From: a virus
DNA length: 62,203 nt
IMG/VR virus record: IMGVR_UViG_3300008117_000089
Location: 1-62,203 of that record
Strand: one strand, 5' to 3'
The position numbers and the translations under genes are program-made. Below are positions 20,934-29,049 of this stretch, in pieces (position 1 is the first letter of the stretch; the number at the start of each line of letters is the position of its first letter). Below the pieces are notes generated by a model. It made no database searches and had not been told where the DNA came from. It was given only the letters and a program-made list of their open reading frames with translations.

Positions 20934-20961
20934 AGAGGGAGCAGAAATGCTCCCTCTTTTT
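20934..20961 (+). terminator. Rho-independent terminator after gene 23
   Basis: A 9-bp stem AGAGGGAGC / GCTCCCTCT (20934-20942 with 20949-20957) with a 6-base loop is followed by a T run. It closes the late head transcript. Confidence 0.85.
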
Positions 20962-20965
20962 GCAC

Positions 20966-20993
20966 TTGACAAATCTAAAAATCCTGGTATAAT
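20966..20993 (+). promoter_or_regulatory. Host sigma70-type promoter (TTGACA-16-TATAAT)
   Basis: -35 TTGACA at 20966-20971 and -10 TATAAT at 20988-20993, immediately after the capsid terminator. The sequence around the -10, including TCCTGGTATAATTGGG and a downstream TGTTCTC, is nearly repeated at the gene 61 promoter (59823-59850). A CTAAATA late-like box lies 49 bases downstream. Confidence 0.75.
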
Positions 20994-21041
20994 TGGGATG
21001 TTCTCCTTCATATATTATGGTTCTATGTATATTATGAGATA

Positions 21042-21048
21042 CTAAATA
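21042..21048 (+). promoter_or_regulatory. Late-promoter-like box CTAAATA
   Basis: In the context ACTAAATACTGTATAA, 23 bases before the gp3-like start codon; it matches the gene 13 upstream box at 6987. With the sigma70 site at 20966 this gene may have both early and late promoters. Confidence 0.4.
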
Positions 21049-21071
21049 CTGTATAACATAAGGAATCATAT

Positions 21072-21617
21072 ATGAGTCTAGTTAATAACCAACCCGTCAA
21101 TAATAACTTTCTATCACCACTTGGCTACAAGTTTCATATTGATAGAATGCCAACGTTTAATTTCTTTGTACAGGCTGTTAAAGTACCAAATATTAACCTA
21201 CCAGCAGCCTTGCAGACCACTCCATTCTCTGTCATGCCGTTCCCTGGTGATCACCTACAGTTTGGTGTTCTAGATGTTATATTCAAGATGGACGAAGCAT
21301 TACTTACCTACACAGAGATCTTCGACTGGATGCAAGCCCTTGGCTTCCCAGAACAGTACGAACAATACCGTGCTGGTACGATTCCTACCAATTCATCTAC
21401 AGGTAAAAGAAACACAGTTTCAGATGCTTCTTTGACAGTCCTGTCTTCTGCGATGAATCCGATATTCATCTACAAGTTCCGTAATCTGTTCCCAACCTCA
21501 ATTGGTTCTTTCAACTTCGATACCCGTGATTCTGAAGTAACTTACATCACTTGCGAAGTTCAATTCAAGTTTGGTTTCATGACCGTTTCAAGAGACCCAC
21601 AAGAATACGGGGCTTGA
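21072..21617 (+). CDS. Tail completion protein, gp3-like
   Basis: 181 residues, close to T4 gp3 (176). Visible features: FLSPLGYKFHIDRMPTFNFF, then VKVPNINLPAALQTTPF, MDEALLTYTEIFDWMQALGF and a C-terminal beta segment FKFGFMTVSRD. The position between 23 and uvsY is that of gene 3 in T4-like marine phages, where the product caps the tail tube. The fold pattern also resembles tail-tube-like proteins (gp19/gp54 types), so a baseplate or tube-cap role is the alternative. It has its own upstream promoters. Confidence 0.55.
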   Translation: MSLVNNQPVNNNFLSPLGYKFHIDRMPTFNFFVQAVKVPNINLPAALQTTPFSVMPFPGDHLQFGVLDVIFKMDEALLTYTEIFDWMQALGFPEQYEQYRAGTIPTNSSTGKRNTVSDASLTVLSSAMNPIFIYKFRNLFPTSIGSFNFDTRDSEVTYITCEVQFKFGFMTVSRDPQEYGA

Positions 21618-21642
21618 TTATATCATAGAAATATGTTATAAT
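21614..21642 (+). promoter_or_regulatory. Sigma70-type promoter for uvsY (TTGATT-17-TATAAT)
   Basis: -35 TTGATT at 21614-21619 overlaps the stop codon of the preceding gene; -10 TATAAT is at 21637-21642. It is 20 bases upstream of the uvsY start. Confidence 0.72.
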
Positions 21643-21661
21643 CAAATCTTTGGGAATTGCT

Positions 21662-22096
21662 ATGCGTATTGATGAAATTCAAGCACTTTGGGAAGCAGAC
21701 GCTAATATAGACCGTATGGAACTTGGTAATGAAGCTATCAAGATTCCTAAGCTGCACTCGAAGTATTACAAGATCTATATCGATGAACGTCTTGCCTTGC
21801 GTAAGGCACAGGCTGATTATAAGGTCTTGCTCAAAGATAAGCAAGTCTACTACATGGGTGGTATGGACAAAGCAGAACTTGACGAGCGTGGATGGGAACA
21901 AAACCCTATACGAGTTCTCAAAGCCGACCTACCAACCTATATTGATGCAGACCCAGATATTATCAAACAAGCCCTGAAGATCGGATATCAGCAAGAGAAG
22001 GTAGACTTCCTGGAAAGTGTTATCAAGACTCTGCGTGAAAGGGGTTTCAATATCAAGTCTGCTATCGAGTGGGCGAGGTTCCAAGTTGGTGGTTAA
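21662..22096 (+). CDS. uvsY: Recombination mediator UvsY
   Basis: 144 residues from ATG 21662 (T4 UvsY: 137); the in-frame TTG at 21650 is rejected because GGGAA lies just 5' of the ATG. Matching features are RIDEIQALWEADANIDRMEL, HSKYYKIYIDERLAL and DKQVYYMGG, followed by LKADLPTYIDADPDI. UvsY loads UvsX onto gp32-coated single-stranded DNA. The stop overlaps the uvsW start (TAATG), giving a coupled uvsY-uvsW pair; uvsX is at 40152. Confidence 0.88.
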   Translation: MRIDEIQALWEADANIDRMELGNEAIKIPKLHSKYYKIYIDERLALRKAQADYKVLLKDKQVYYMGGMDKAELDERGWEQNPIRVLKADLPTYIDADPDIIKQALKIGYQQEKVDFLESVIKTLRERGFNIKSAIEWARFQVGG

Positions 22097-23550
22097 TGAG
22101 TGATTTGGTAAAGCTAGAACATTACAGTGAAACGTTTTTGAGGGTTCGATGTGAACCCTCTATCATGTATGAAATGTGCGATGCCTTCACCTTCATGGTT
22201 CCTGGGGCTAAGTTCTCACCGAAATACAAAAACAAGATATGGGACGGCAAGATACGCCTACTCAACACCACGACAGGCTTGATATATCGCGGTCTGGTCG
22301 ATAGTATTGTACGCTTCTGTGATGATAAAGAATACCCCGTCATAGTGGATCCCTTGTTCGCAGCAGACGAGTTCTCGCTACACGAATTGGAACAACTGGT
22401 AGAAAGTCTGAAGCTTCCATTCAAACCGCACGACTATCAGCTCGATGGTGTGGTTCATGCGATAAGAAACAAGAGAAGTCTTTTGATTTCGCCTACTGCT
22501 TCTGGTAAGTCGCTGATGATCTATCTGATCACCAGACACTATCGCAAGAAGACGTTGATCGTAGTACCATCGATATCCCTGGTCCACCAGCTCTACTCTG
22601 ACTTTGCTGAGTATGGATTTGATTCTGAAAAGTATGTCCATAAGGTCTATCAGGGACAAGACAAAGTAACTGACAAACCCGTGGTCATTACCACATGGCA
22701 GTCTATTGTTGATATGCCGAAGAAGTGGTTTGAGTCTTACGATGTTGTCATTGGTGACGAGGCGCATAACTTTAAAGCCAAGTCGCTGGTTAGTATCATG
22801 TCGAAGATGGAAAACATCGGATACCGCTTCGGCTTCACGGGTACGCTGGACGGCACACAGACCAACAAGCTGGTGCTGGAAGGGTTGTTTGGTAAGATGA
22901 ATCAGGTGATCACCACTGCCGAAATGATCGACCAGAAACACGCATCAGACTTCATCATCAAAGCTATTGTGCTTCTGTACAAAGAAGAAGAAAGAAAAGT
23001 TGTTGCCAAAATGACCTACCCGCAAGAGATGGACTTTTTGATATCGAATGCAGCACGAAATAAGTTCATCAAAAACCTGACGCTTTCTTTGAAAGGTAAT
23101 ACACTTTTGCTGTTCCAATTTGTAGACAAACACGGCAAAATACTGTATAATATGATAAAAGAAGAAGCTGAAGCGCAGGGGCGTAAAGTGTTCTTTATTC
23201 ATGGTGGTGTTGCTGGTGATGAGCGTGAAGCTATTCGCCATATTGTCATGAAAGAAAAGAATGCAATTATCATCGCATCATTCGGAACAATGTCTACGGG
23301 TACAAACATTCCGAACCTGGACGATGTGATATTTGCAAGTCCATCGAAGGGCAAGATTAGAAACCTACAGTCTATTGGTCGTGTGTTGCGTAAAGCAGAT
23401 GGTAAGACCATCGCCACACTCTATGACATTGCAGACGATCTTGCCTGGAACGATAAAAAGAACTATACGCTGCTGCACTTTGTCGAGCGAATGAACATCT
23501 ACGCACAAGAGCAGTTTGAATACAAAACATACACAGTGAAAATAACATGA
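22096..23550 (+). CDS. uvsW: Recombination helicase UvsW
   Basis: 484 residues (T4 UvsW about 500). The superfamily 2 helicase motifs run in order: Walker A SPTASGKS (about 132-139), DEAH in GDEAHNF (about 222), GFTGTLDG, and motif VI QSIGRVLRKADGK. The N-terminal double-stranded-DNA-binding part (KFSPKYKNKIWDGKIRLLN) is typical of UvsW. The enzyme unwinds branched intermediates and R-loops and helps switch from origin- to recombination-dependent replication. The end overlaps the next gene by 4 bases. Confidence 0.93.
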   Translation: MSDLVKLEHYSETFLRVRCEPSIMYEMCDAFTFMVPGAKFSPKYKNKIWDGKIRLLNTTTGLIYRGLVDSIVRFCDDKEYPVIVDPLFAADEFSLHELEQLVESLKLPFKPHDYQLDGVVHAIRNKRSLLISPTASGKSLMIYLITRHYRKKTLIVVPSISLVHQLYSDFAEYGFDSEKYVHKVYQGQDKVTDKPVVITTWQSIVDMPKKWFESYDVVIGDEAHNFKAKSLVSIMSKMENIGYRFGFTGTLDGTQTNKLVLEGLFGKMNQVITTAEMIDQKHASDFIIKAIVLLYKEEERKVVAKMTYPQEMDFLISNAARNKFIKNLTLSLKGNTLLLFQFVDKHGKILYNMIKEEAEAQGRKVFFIHGGVAGDEREAIRHIVMKEKNAIIIASFGTMSTGTNIPNLDDVIFASPSKGKIRNLQSIGRVLRKADGKTIATLYDIADDLAWNDKKNYTLLHFVERMNIYAQEQFEYKTYTVKIT

Positions 23551-23972
23551 AGCTATGGGTTATCAAGACAAATAATATAGAGATTATCTGCGAGATCGTC
23601 AAGCGTGGATTATTCTCTATCGCAGTTAAAAACCCAGTTCGTATCCTGGACACAGCTGCTACAGGGAAACTATCTCTTGGATATACTGTCTATAGTCCAT
23701 TCACTACCAATGAAAATATCTCTATAAATAGGATGAACATTGTCTCAATCAGTGAACTCAAAGGTCAGCATGTTGAGTTCTATAACAAGACAGTCACCCT
23801 ACTAAACACCCTAGTTATCCCAGAGCTTGATGGGGAAATCGGGAAGTTTGCAATAGAAATAGACCAAGCCATGAAACGTTTTGCTGATCGAAAGGAGTAT
23901 CTTGAAGATGATGCTGACAGCGATGTGGTGATAGTTAATAACAAAAAACCACCTAGGAATAAGCTTAATTGA
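23547..23972 (+). CDS. Conserved phage protein of unknown function (paralogue of 60902-61204)
   Basis: 141 residues. The layout is a beta-rich N-terminal unit (KTNNIEIICEIV, then KNPVRI), a GYTVYSPF-type loop, VSISELKGQHVEFYN, then helices and a basic C-terminal tail (KKPPRNKLN). The first 80 residues line up by eye with the protein at 60902-61204 (TGEDIIAEVV, NPVQL, FVPYPSY, FNDQHIIFV), so the two look paralogous. It is sandwiched by overlaps between uvsW and 55. Such small beta-barrel-like proteins occur in this position in related phages. RNA binding of Sm type is speculative. Confidence 0.6.
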   Translation: MKLWVIKTNNIEIICEIVKRGLFSIAVKNPVRILDTAATGKLSLGYTVYSPFTTNENISINRMNIVSISELKGQHVEFYNKTVTLLNTLVIPELDGEIGKFAIEIDQAMKRFADRKEYLEDDADSDVVIVNNKKPPRNKLN

Positions 23973-24619
23973 GTACACATTACGTAGATAATAAAAAAAT
24001 GTATGAGGCGATTGTAGAGCACAAAAAAGCAGTCAAGGCTGCTTTAGATGCTGGAGAAAAACCGCCTAGAATACCAGAGTATGTTGGAAGTTGCTTTTTG
24101 ATGATCGCTAAAAACGTAGTCAAGAAGCCTAACTTCTACAACTATCCATTCAAGGAAGAAATGGTTTCTGATGGAATAGAAAACTGCTGTATGTATTTTC
24201 ACAACTTCGATCCGAATAAGACCCAGAACCCATTCTCTTATTTCACGACAATTATCTGGTACGCATTCCTTAGAAGAATCCAGAAAGAAAAGAAACAGCT
24301 TTACATGAAGCAAAAGTTGTTCGAGCATTCCGTCACATTCAACGAGATGTTCGATGTGTCCGACCAGGACATGGATGAAGGTATCACAATTGCCTTCACT
24401 ACAAGCAGCGATAAGATGAATGATTTTACAACAACCTACGAAGCCTGGATGAAGAAAAAGCACCGTAGACGAGAACGCCAAGTTGACGCACTAGAAGACA
24501 GCGCAACCGAAGCACATTTTGAATTAGAGGATTTAATAGATGGAACAGAGATCGAACCACCAGATTCCTGGGATGATACAGGACTGGGCGAAACAGGCAA
24601 CGAATCGGAAGCTTCCTGA
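23969..24619 (+). CDS. 55: Late sigma factor gp55
   Basis: 216 residues (T4 gp55: 185). The start is TTG 23969, preferred over ATG 23999: AGGAA lies 9 bases upstream and the resulting HYVDNKKMYEAIVEHKK aligns with the beginning of T4 gp55. The core segments EEMVSDGIENCCMYFHNFDP and NPFSYFTTIIWYAFLRRIQKEKK are sigma region 2-like. gp55 directs RNA polymerase to TATAAATA late promoters together with clamp gp45. A strong hairpin covers its stop codon. Confidence 0.9.
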   Translation: MSTHYVDNKKMYEAIVEHKKAVKAALDAGEKPPRIPEYVGSCFLMIAKNVVKKPNFYNYPFKEEMVSDGIENCCMYFHNFDPNKTQNPFSYFTTIIWYAFLRRIQKEKKQLYMKQKLFEHSVTFNEMFDVSDQDMDEGITIAFTTSSDKMNDFTTTYEAWMKKKHRRRERQVDALEDSATEAHFELEDLIDGTEIEPPDSWDDTGLGETGNESEAS

Positions 24620-24645
24620 ACACATAAGATATAATTATGTTCAGG
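24615..24645 (+). other. Imperfect hairpin across the gp55 stop codon
   Basis: CCTGAA pairs with TTCAGG and CATAA with TTATG (one 2-base bulge, 7-base loop). No U-run follows, so it is not a standard terminator. It may protect the mRNA 3' end or be a processing site; nothing further can be said. Confidence 0.4.
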
Positions 24646-24667
24646 TGCTGACGGTTATCCGTGAATT

Positions 24668-24695
24668 TTGTGATACCGCTATTCGTTCTTATAAT
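24668..24695 (+). promoter_or_regulatory. Sigma70-type promoter for gene 47 (TTGTGA-16-TATAAT)
   Basis: -35 TTGTGA at 24668-24673 and -10 TATAAT at 24690-24695, 14 bases before the gene 47 start. The leader would be very short. Confidence 0.55.
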
Positions 24696-24709
24696 AATGA
24701 AAGAAAAAA

Positions 24710-25774
24710 ATGACATCAAAAATTGCCATGATAAACGACACTCACTGGGGTGTTCGCAACGATGATCAAAATTTCTCAGAATATTTTAAACGCTTTTACG
24801 AAGGCGTTTTCTTTCCTACGCTTAGACGGCAGGGCATCAGCCGTATTTTCCATCTGGGTGATATTGTTGATCGTAGAAAGTATATTAATTTTGCTTCTGC
24901 GAAACGACTGAGAGAAGACTTCATTGAAATGTGTGTAGCCAATGGTATTGAGCTGCACATCATTCTTGGAAACCATGATGTGTTCTATAAGAACACCAAT
25001 GACCTGAACGCGATGGAAGAGTTGAACGTAGACAAGTACCCGAATGTATTTGTGTACAAAGACGCTACCGAAGTGATGATCGATAATCTGAAAGTGTTGC
25101 TTATGCCCTGGATCTGTTCTGGCAACTATGAACATGCAATGAAGGCAATTGAAACAACAGACGCACAGGTTCTGTTTGGTCACCTGGAACTGTCTGGCTT
25201 TGCCATGTATAAAGGTAATGTCAACGACCACGGTATGTCGCCAAAGGTATTTGAGAAATTCGATCAGGTCATGACAGGTCACTACCACCACAAGTCGAGT
25301 TCTGGCAACATCAATTATCTTGGTGCGCCTTACCAAATGACCTGGAGTGACTACGGTGATGTGAGAGGGTTTCATATCTACGACACTTCCAACCGAATCC
25401 TTGAGCATATCGTTAATCCATTCGAGATGTTCCATAAAGTTACCTACAACGATGAAGGTAAAAGCATGGAAGATGTTCTGATTGACTGTGAGCCATACCG
25501 AGATAACTATGTGAAGTTGGTTGTTGAGAAAAAGACCAACCCCTACTGGTTCGATATGCTGATCAATAAGTTTGAGGCTGCTGGCGTTAAGGACTTGAAA
25601 ATACTTGATGATGGTGATAAAATTGACCTTGACGATGATGATTTTGTCGATGAAGCACAAGACACTTTGACTATTTTGAACGGCTTCATTGACCAGATGG
25701 ATATCAAAGGTAACCGTCAGGATTTGACGGAGTTACTTCGTGACCTTTACAGAGATGCTGCGAGTTCTGAATGA
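24710..25774 (+). CDS. 47: Recombination nuclease subunit gp47 (Mre11-like)
   Basis: 354 residues (T4 gp47: 339). Metallophosphoesterase motifs are in order: NDTHWG (about 9-14), HLGDIVDRRK (about 46-55), GNHDVF (about 87-92), GHLELSG and GHYHHKS. With gp46 it resects double-strand breaks to supply ends for UvsX-dependent recombination and replication. It overlaps gene 46 by 4 bases, as is usual for this pair. Confidence 0.93.
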   Translation: MTSKIAMINDTHWGVRNDDQNFSEYFKRFYEGVFFPTLRRQGISRIFHLGDIVDRRKYINFASAKRLREDFIEMCVANGIELHIILGNHDVFYKNTNDLNAMEELNVDKYPNVFVYKDATEVMIDNLKVLLMPWICSGNYEHAMKAIETTDAQVLFGHLELSGFAMYKGNVNDHGMSPKVFEKFDQVMTGHYHHKSSSGNINYLGAPYQMTWSDYGDVRGFHIYDTSNRILEHIVNPFEMFHKVTYNDEGKSMEDVLIDCEPYRDNYVKLVVEKKTNPYWFDMLINKFEAAGVKDLKILDDGDKIDLDDDDFVDEAQDTLTILNGFIDQMDIKGNRQDLTELLRDLYRDAASSE

Positions 25775-27486
25775 TAACCTTTAAGAAAGTACGCTGGCGT
25801 AATTTTCTAAGCACTGGCGACTGCTTTACCGAAGTGCAACTGAATCGTTCCCACACCACTTTGATTGTTGGTGATAACGGTGCTGGCAAATCTACTATCC
25901 TTGACGCGATATCGTTTGCTCTTTTTGGAAAGCCTTTCAGGAACGTCAAGAAAGACCAGTTGGTTAACAGCATCAACAACGGTAAGACTGTCGTTGAGTT
26001 GGAGTTTGCTATCGGCTCGAAAGAGTATATGATCAAGCGTGGAATCAAACCAGCAGTGTTTGAGATTTACCAGGACGGTGTTTTGGTAGACCAGAATGCT
26101 GCGGTCCGTGAGTACCAAGAGTATCTCGAAGACAACATCCTGAAGATGAATCAGAAATCTTTTGCCCAGATCGTTGTCATTGGATCCGCTTCCTATGTTC
26201 CGTTCATGCAACTTACCGCTGCACATCGAAGAGAAGTGATCGAGGATCTCCTTGACCTTCAGGTATTCAGCACCATGAACACACTTCTGAAAGAGCGAAT
26301 CTCTCAGAACAAACAGGACATTCAATCTACAGATCACAGCATCATGCTGGCTCAACAATATATCAAGTTAGTCAACGACAACCTAGAAGCCATGAAACGT
26401 TTTGATGGTGAGAGCATCACCAAGCTTCAACAGAAGATTGACCAGGAAACCGAGAAAGCCAAAGATAAGATTCGATATGTTGACGAGATGAGGGGTAGGA
26501 TTGCTCAGATCAAAGAAAGCCACAGTGAACGCTCAAGAATTGAGGGTGCTGCTAGGAGTGCCAGAGAGTATCAGAACAAACATGCACGGATAGCATCAAA
26601 ACTGCAAAATGAAGTTGAGTTCCTGGAAAAGCATGTTGATTGTCCGACCTGTAAGCAAAATATCACAGAAGAGTTTAGGGCAAACACTATCAAAGAAAAA
26701 GAATCTATTATTATGGAGTCTATTTTAGAGATGGAAAAATGTGACCATGTGTTCGACAAAATCGAAGACGATCTGAATCGATTTATTGAGGATGATAATG
26801 ATATCGCTGCTATGGAAGCTTCGATTCATAATACGACTTTTGAAGCAAAGACCCATGCCAAGCTTGCCCAGACTTACATGACCGAGATGGATAACATCAA
26901 GAATAGAACTTCTGTGGATCCAGTCGCTGAGTCACAGGCTAAAGCAAAAGAAAAAGAGTTGGCAGATCTTATTGAAAACAAGAAACAGATATTGAAAGAT
27001 AAAGACACTCTTGAGACCGCATCACTTCTTCTCAAAGACGGTGGCATCAAAGCTAAGATTATCAAGCAGTATGTTCCTATCATGAACAAGCTGATCAACA
27101 AGTATCTTGCATCGATGGACTTCTTTGTCCAGTTTGAATTGGACGAGAACTTCAGCGAGACCATCAAGTCCAGGTTCCGTGACGAGTTCAGTTATGCATC
27201 ATTCTCTGAAGGTGAGAAGACCAGAATCGATCTGGCACTACTTTTCACCTGGAGAGCCATTGCCAGAATGCGTAACTCAACCACAACAAATCTGTTGATT
27301 CTGGACGAGATCTTCGATGGTGCTCTGGATAGTAGTGGTACGGACGAGTTCCTAAAGATCATCAATACCATCGATGGTGACAACAATACTTTCGTTATCA
27401 GCCACAAGACAGACCAGATGTACGATAAGTTCCACAGCATTATTAAGTTTGAGAAGTACAAATCATTTTCAAGGATTGCAGCATGA
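25771..27486 (+). CDS. 46: Recombination ATPase subunit gp46 (Rad50-like)
   Basis: 571 residues (T4 gp46: 560). Walker A GDNGAGKS (34-41), a long heptad region broken by the zinc-hook CPTC (about 291-294), the ABC signature SFSEGEKTRIDLAL (about 476-489) and Walker B LLILDEIFDG (about 508-517). SMC/Rad50-type architecture is complete. It forms the nuclease complex with gp47. The 3' end overlaps the deformylase gene by 4 bases. Confidence 0.94.
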   Translation: MITFKKVRWRNFLSTGDCFTEVQLNRSHTTLIVGDNGAGKSTILDAISFALFGKPFRNVKKDQLVNSINNGKTVVELEFAIGSKEYMIKRGIKPAVFEIYQDGVLVDQNAAVREYQEYLEDNILKMNQKSFAQIVVIGSASYVPFMQLTAAHRREVIEDLLDLQVFSTMNTLLKERISQNKQDIQSTDHSIMLAQQYIKLVNDNLEAMKRFDGESITKLQQKIDQETEKAKDKIRYVDEMRGRIAQIKESHSERSRIEGAARSAREYQNKHARIASKLQNEVEFLEKHVDCPTCKQNITEEFRANTIKEKESIIMESILEMEKCDHVFDKIEDDLNRFIEDDNDIAAMEASIHNTTFEAKTHAKLAQTYMTEMDNIKNRTSVDPVAESQAKAKEKELADLIENKKQILKDKDTLETASLLLKDGGIKAKIIKQYVPIMNKLINKYLASMDFFVQFELDENFSETIKSRFRDEFSYASFSEGEKTRIDLALLFTWRAIARMRNSTTTNLLILDEIFDGALDSSGTDEFLKIINTIDGDNNTFVISHKTDQMYDKFHSIIKFEKYKSFSRIAA

Positions 27487-27992
27487 TATACAAGCTTTTA
27501 CCCGAAAATCACGAAATGCTGTTTCAAGAGATGCAAAAATTTGATTTTGAAAATCCACCCTGCGACCCAGAGCAGCTGGCACTCGATCTGATCGAAACTA
27601 TGAGAGCCAACCAGGGAATAGGCTTATCTGCAAATCAAGTTGGTTTACCCTACCGTGTTTTTGTCATGGAAGGTAGCCCAGCATTCGTATGCTTCAATCC
27701 AAAAGTCGTGGCGGTCAGCTCTGGACTTGCCAAGATGCAAGAGGGTTGTTTATCCTACCCAGACTTTTGGATTGACATTAAACGCCCACACACGGTTAAG
27801 GTTCGTTTTACTACCCCATCTGGTACTACCACAACCAAGACCTTTGATGAGTGGCACTGTCGATGTTTCCTACACGAACTAGACCACCTGAACGGAACCC
27901 CGTTCTACAAAAACGCAACTAATATGCAAATAGAAGCTGCCCGTAAACTCCGTACTAAAATAACCCGAAACAAGAAAAGGATGCTAAAATGA
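27483..27992 (+). CDS. def: Peptide deformylase
   Basis: 169 residues with the three hallmark motifs: GIGLSANQ (45-52), EGCLSYP (87-93, metal ligand C89) and HELDHLNG (131-138, H131, E132, H135). It removes the N-formyl group from new proteins. Phage deformylases are usually compact like this one. It is embedded between 46 and a GroES-like gene with 4-base overlaps on both sides, so it is expressed with recombination genes and not with the virion genes. All catalytic residues are present. Confidence 0.93.
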   Translation: MIYKLLPENHEMLFQEMQKFDFENPPCDPEQLALDLIETMRANQGIGLSANQVGLPYRVFVMEGSPAFVCFNPKVVAVSSGLAKMQEGCLSYPDFWIDIKRPHTVKVRFTTPSGTTTTKTFDEWHCRCFLHELDHLNGTPFYKNATNMQIEAARKLRTKITRNKKRMLK

Positions 27993-28276
27993 ATGAACTA
28001 GCCAGAATGAATCATGTATTCCCGCTACACAAGCGTATTTTAATCAAAGCAAATGACGTACAAACCAAAACGCTTTCTGGTATCATAGTTGAAAGTGGTA
28101 CGGGTGATGAATCTCGAACCGCAACTGTGATCGAGTGTGGACCTGATGTAGAGCACGTCAAGCCAGGATACACCATCTATATCATGTGGACGAAAGCCTT
28201 ACCCGTCAGAATCAGTGGGCTAGACTATTCATTCATCAATGAAGAAGACGTTGTTGCAATTCTGGATAAGGTGTGA
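27989..28276 (+). CDS. GroES-like co-chaperonin (functional analogue of T4 gp31)
   Basis: 95 residues, the length of bacterial GroES (97). FPLHKRILIKANDVQTKTLS, SGIIVESGTG (mobile-loop position, with the hydrophobic GII triad), ATVIECGPDVEHVKPGYTIYI and INEEDVVAIL match the Cpn10 pattern. Phage co-chaperonins such as T4 gp31 pair with host GroEL to fold the capsid protein. Unlike gp31, this one is GroES-like in length and the mobile loop is recognisable. It overlaps the deformylase gene. Confidence 0.85.
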   Translation: MNELARMNHVFPLHKRILIKANDVQTKTLSGIIVESGTGDESRTATVIECGPDVEHVKPGYTIYIMWTKALPVRISGLDYSFINEEDVVAILDKV

Positions 28277-28282
28277 TATAAT
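28254..28282 (+). promoter_or_regulatory. Sigma70-type promoter (TTGCAA-17-TATAAT) opening the RNA island
   Basis: -35 TTGCAA at 28254-28259 lies inside the end of the co-chaperonin gene; -10 TATAAT is at 28277-28282. An exact TATAAATA late box follows at 28288-28295, giving stacked early and late signals. Confidence 0.65.
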
Positions 28283-28287
28283 TCTTG

Positions 28288-28295
28288 TATAAATA
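28288..28295 (+). promoter_or_regulatory. T4-type late promoter box TATAAATA
   Basis: Exact consensus only 7 bases before the ATG at 28303. If used, transcripts would start at or near that ATG, giving a leaderless mRNA for that gene; its real target may be the downstream tRNA and tmRNA array. Confidence 0.4.
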
Positions 28296-28302
28296 ATACA
28301 CA

Positions 28303-28848
28303 ATGACTTTTTTAGTTGATACTCCATACACAAGATGTTTTATTCGTCAAGAATTTTTCTATGACGAAAAACGTGGTTATGGGGATTTTACTGAAGCCTA
28401 TGTATTTGGTTTCCGAAGTGAACCGCAGCGAGTGCCTATGTTCCAGGTTATGCTTGCTAATGGAGCACAGTGGGCTAGAGTTCCGATACATATGATATGC
28501 AGTAAACCCTGTGATCCACTCCCCCTGGATGTTAGCGTTTGGTGGGACTGCTATAGTAGATATTGCACGGTTCATGAATTTGCTTTTCTAAGAAACCATG
28601 CGGTAAATTGCTATGGACGAGATAAACAACTAAGACGAGGCTCGTATCTATTCACAATAGATTGGGCTACTGGTGGCTTCAGTGAAATACCAGATCAACA
28701 CAAGAATCATCATATAATTAGTTTAGAGTCTGGGCAGTGGGTGGCTTATCCTAACAATAAATTATTATGGCTTGATGATAGTTGGATAGAAGGCAAACCA
28801 AGTTTTGATTGGGTCAGCCCAAGTAAAGTTTATAGTGTAGAGGGTTAA
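28303..28848 (+). CDS. Hypothetical conserved phage protein
   Basis: 181 residues, rich in Trp, Tyr and Cys for its size. The sequence begins MTFLVDTPYTRCFIRQEFFY and contains PMFQVMLANGAQWARVPIHM and DVSVWWDCYSRY. The middle half looks beta-rich. No Shine-Dalgarno is visible before the ATG. I recognise it only as a type of protein seen in T4-like marine phages, with no function. It is the first gene after the stacked promoters and directly precedes the tRNA-Thr gene (12 bases). Confidence 0.55.
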   Translation: MTFLVDTPYTRCFIRQEFFYDEKRGYGDFTEAYVFGFRSEPQRVPMFQVMLANGAQWARVPIHMICSKPCDPLPLDVSVWWDCYSRYCTVHEFAFLRNHAVNCYGRDKQLRRGSYLFTIDWATGGFSEIPDQHKNHHIISLESGQWVAYPNNKLLWLDDSWIEGKPSFDWVSPSKVYSVEG

Positions 28849-28860
28849 TGCACACAATAC

Positions 28861-28936
28861 GCTGTCTTAGCTCAGTCGGTAGAGCACCTGCCTTGTAAGC
28901 AGGATGTCGTGAGTTCGATTCCCACAGACAGCACCA
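28861..28936 (+). tRNA. tRNA-Thr (anticodon TGT)
   Basis: Acceptor GCTGTCT / AGACAGC, anticodon arm CCTGC-CTTGTAA-GCAGG and T-arm GAGTTCGATTC are present, with an encoded CCA end (28934-28936). It reads ACA. Confidence 0.95.
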
Positions 28937-28939
28937 AAT

Positions 28940-29013
28940 GCGTCCATAGTTTAACGGTAAAATGTGATCCTTCCAAGTTCAGGTCGTGGGTTCGACTCCC
29001 ACTGGACGCTCCA
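28940..29013 (+). tRNA. tRNA-Gly (anticodon TCC)
   Basis: Acceptor GCGTCCA / TGGACGC, anticodon loop CTTCCAA with one T-T mismatch in the anticodon stem, T-arm GTGGG-TTCGACT-CCCAC, and encoded CCA. It reads GGA. Confidence 0.93.
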
Positions 29014-29019
29014 AACGAA

Positions 29020-29027
29020 CATAAATA
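29020..29027 (+). promoter_or_regulatory. Late-promoter-like box CATAAATA
   Basis: One base from consensus, 23 bases before the methyltransferase start codon at 29050, directly after the tRNA-Gly gene. It would make the methyltransferase a late gene. Confidence 0.4.
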
Positions 29028-29049
29028 CTTGACAATATTAGGAATTATT

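Noticed and set aside
24615-24645. Terminator after gene 55
   Set aside because: The stem is imperfect and has no T run; kept only as an unexplained hairpin.
28909-29049. Longer N-terminus for the methyltransferase
   Set aside because: It would be translated through tRNA-Thr and tRNA-Gly genes; ATG 29050 has an upstream GGAAT and gives a leader-type N-terminus.
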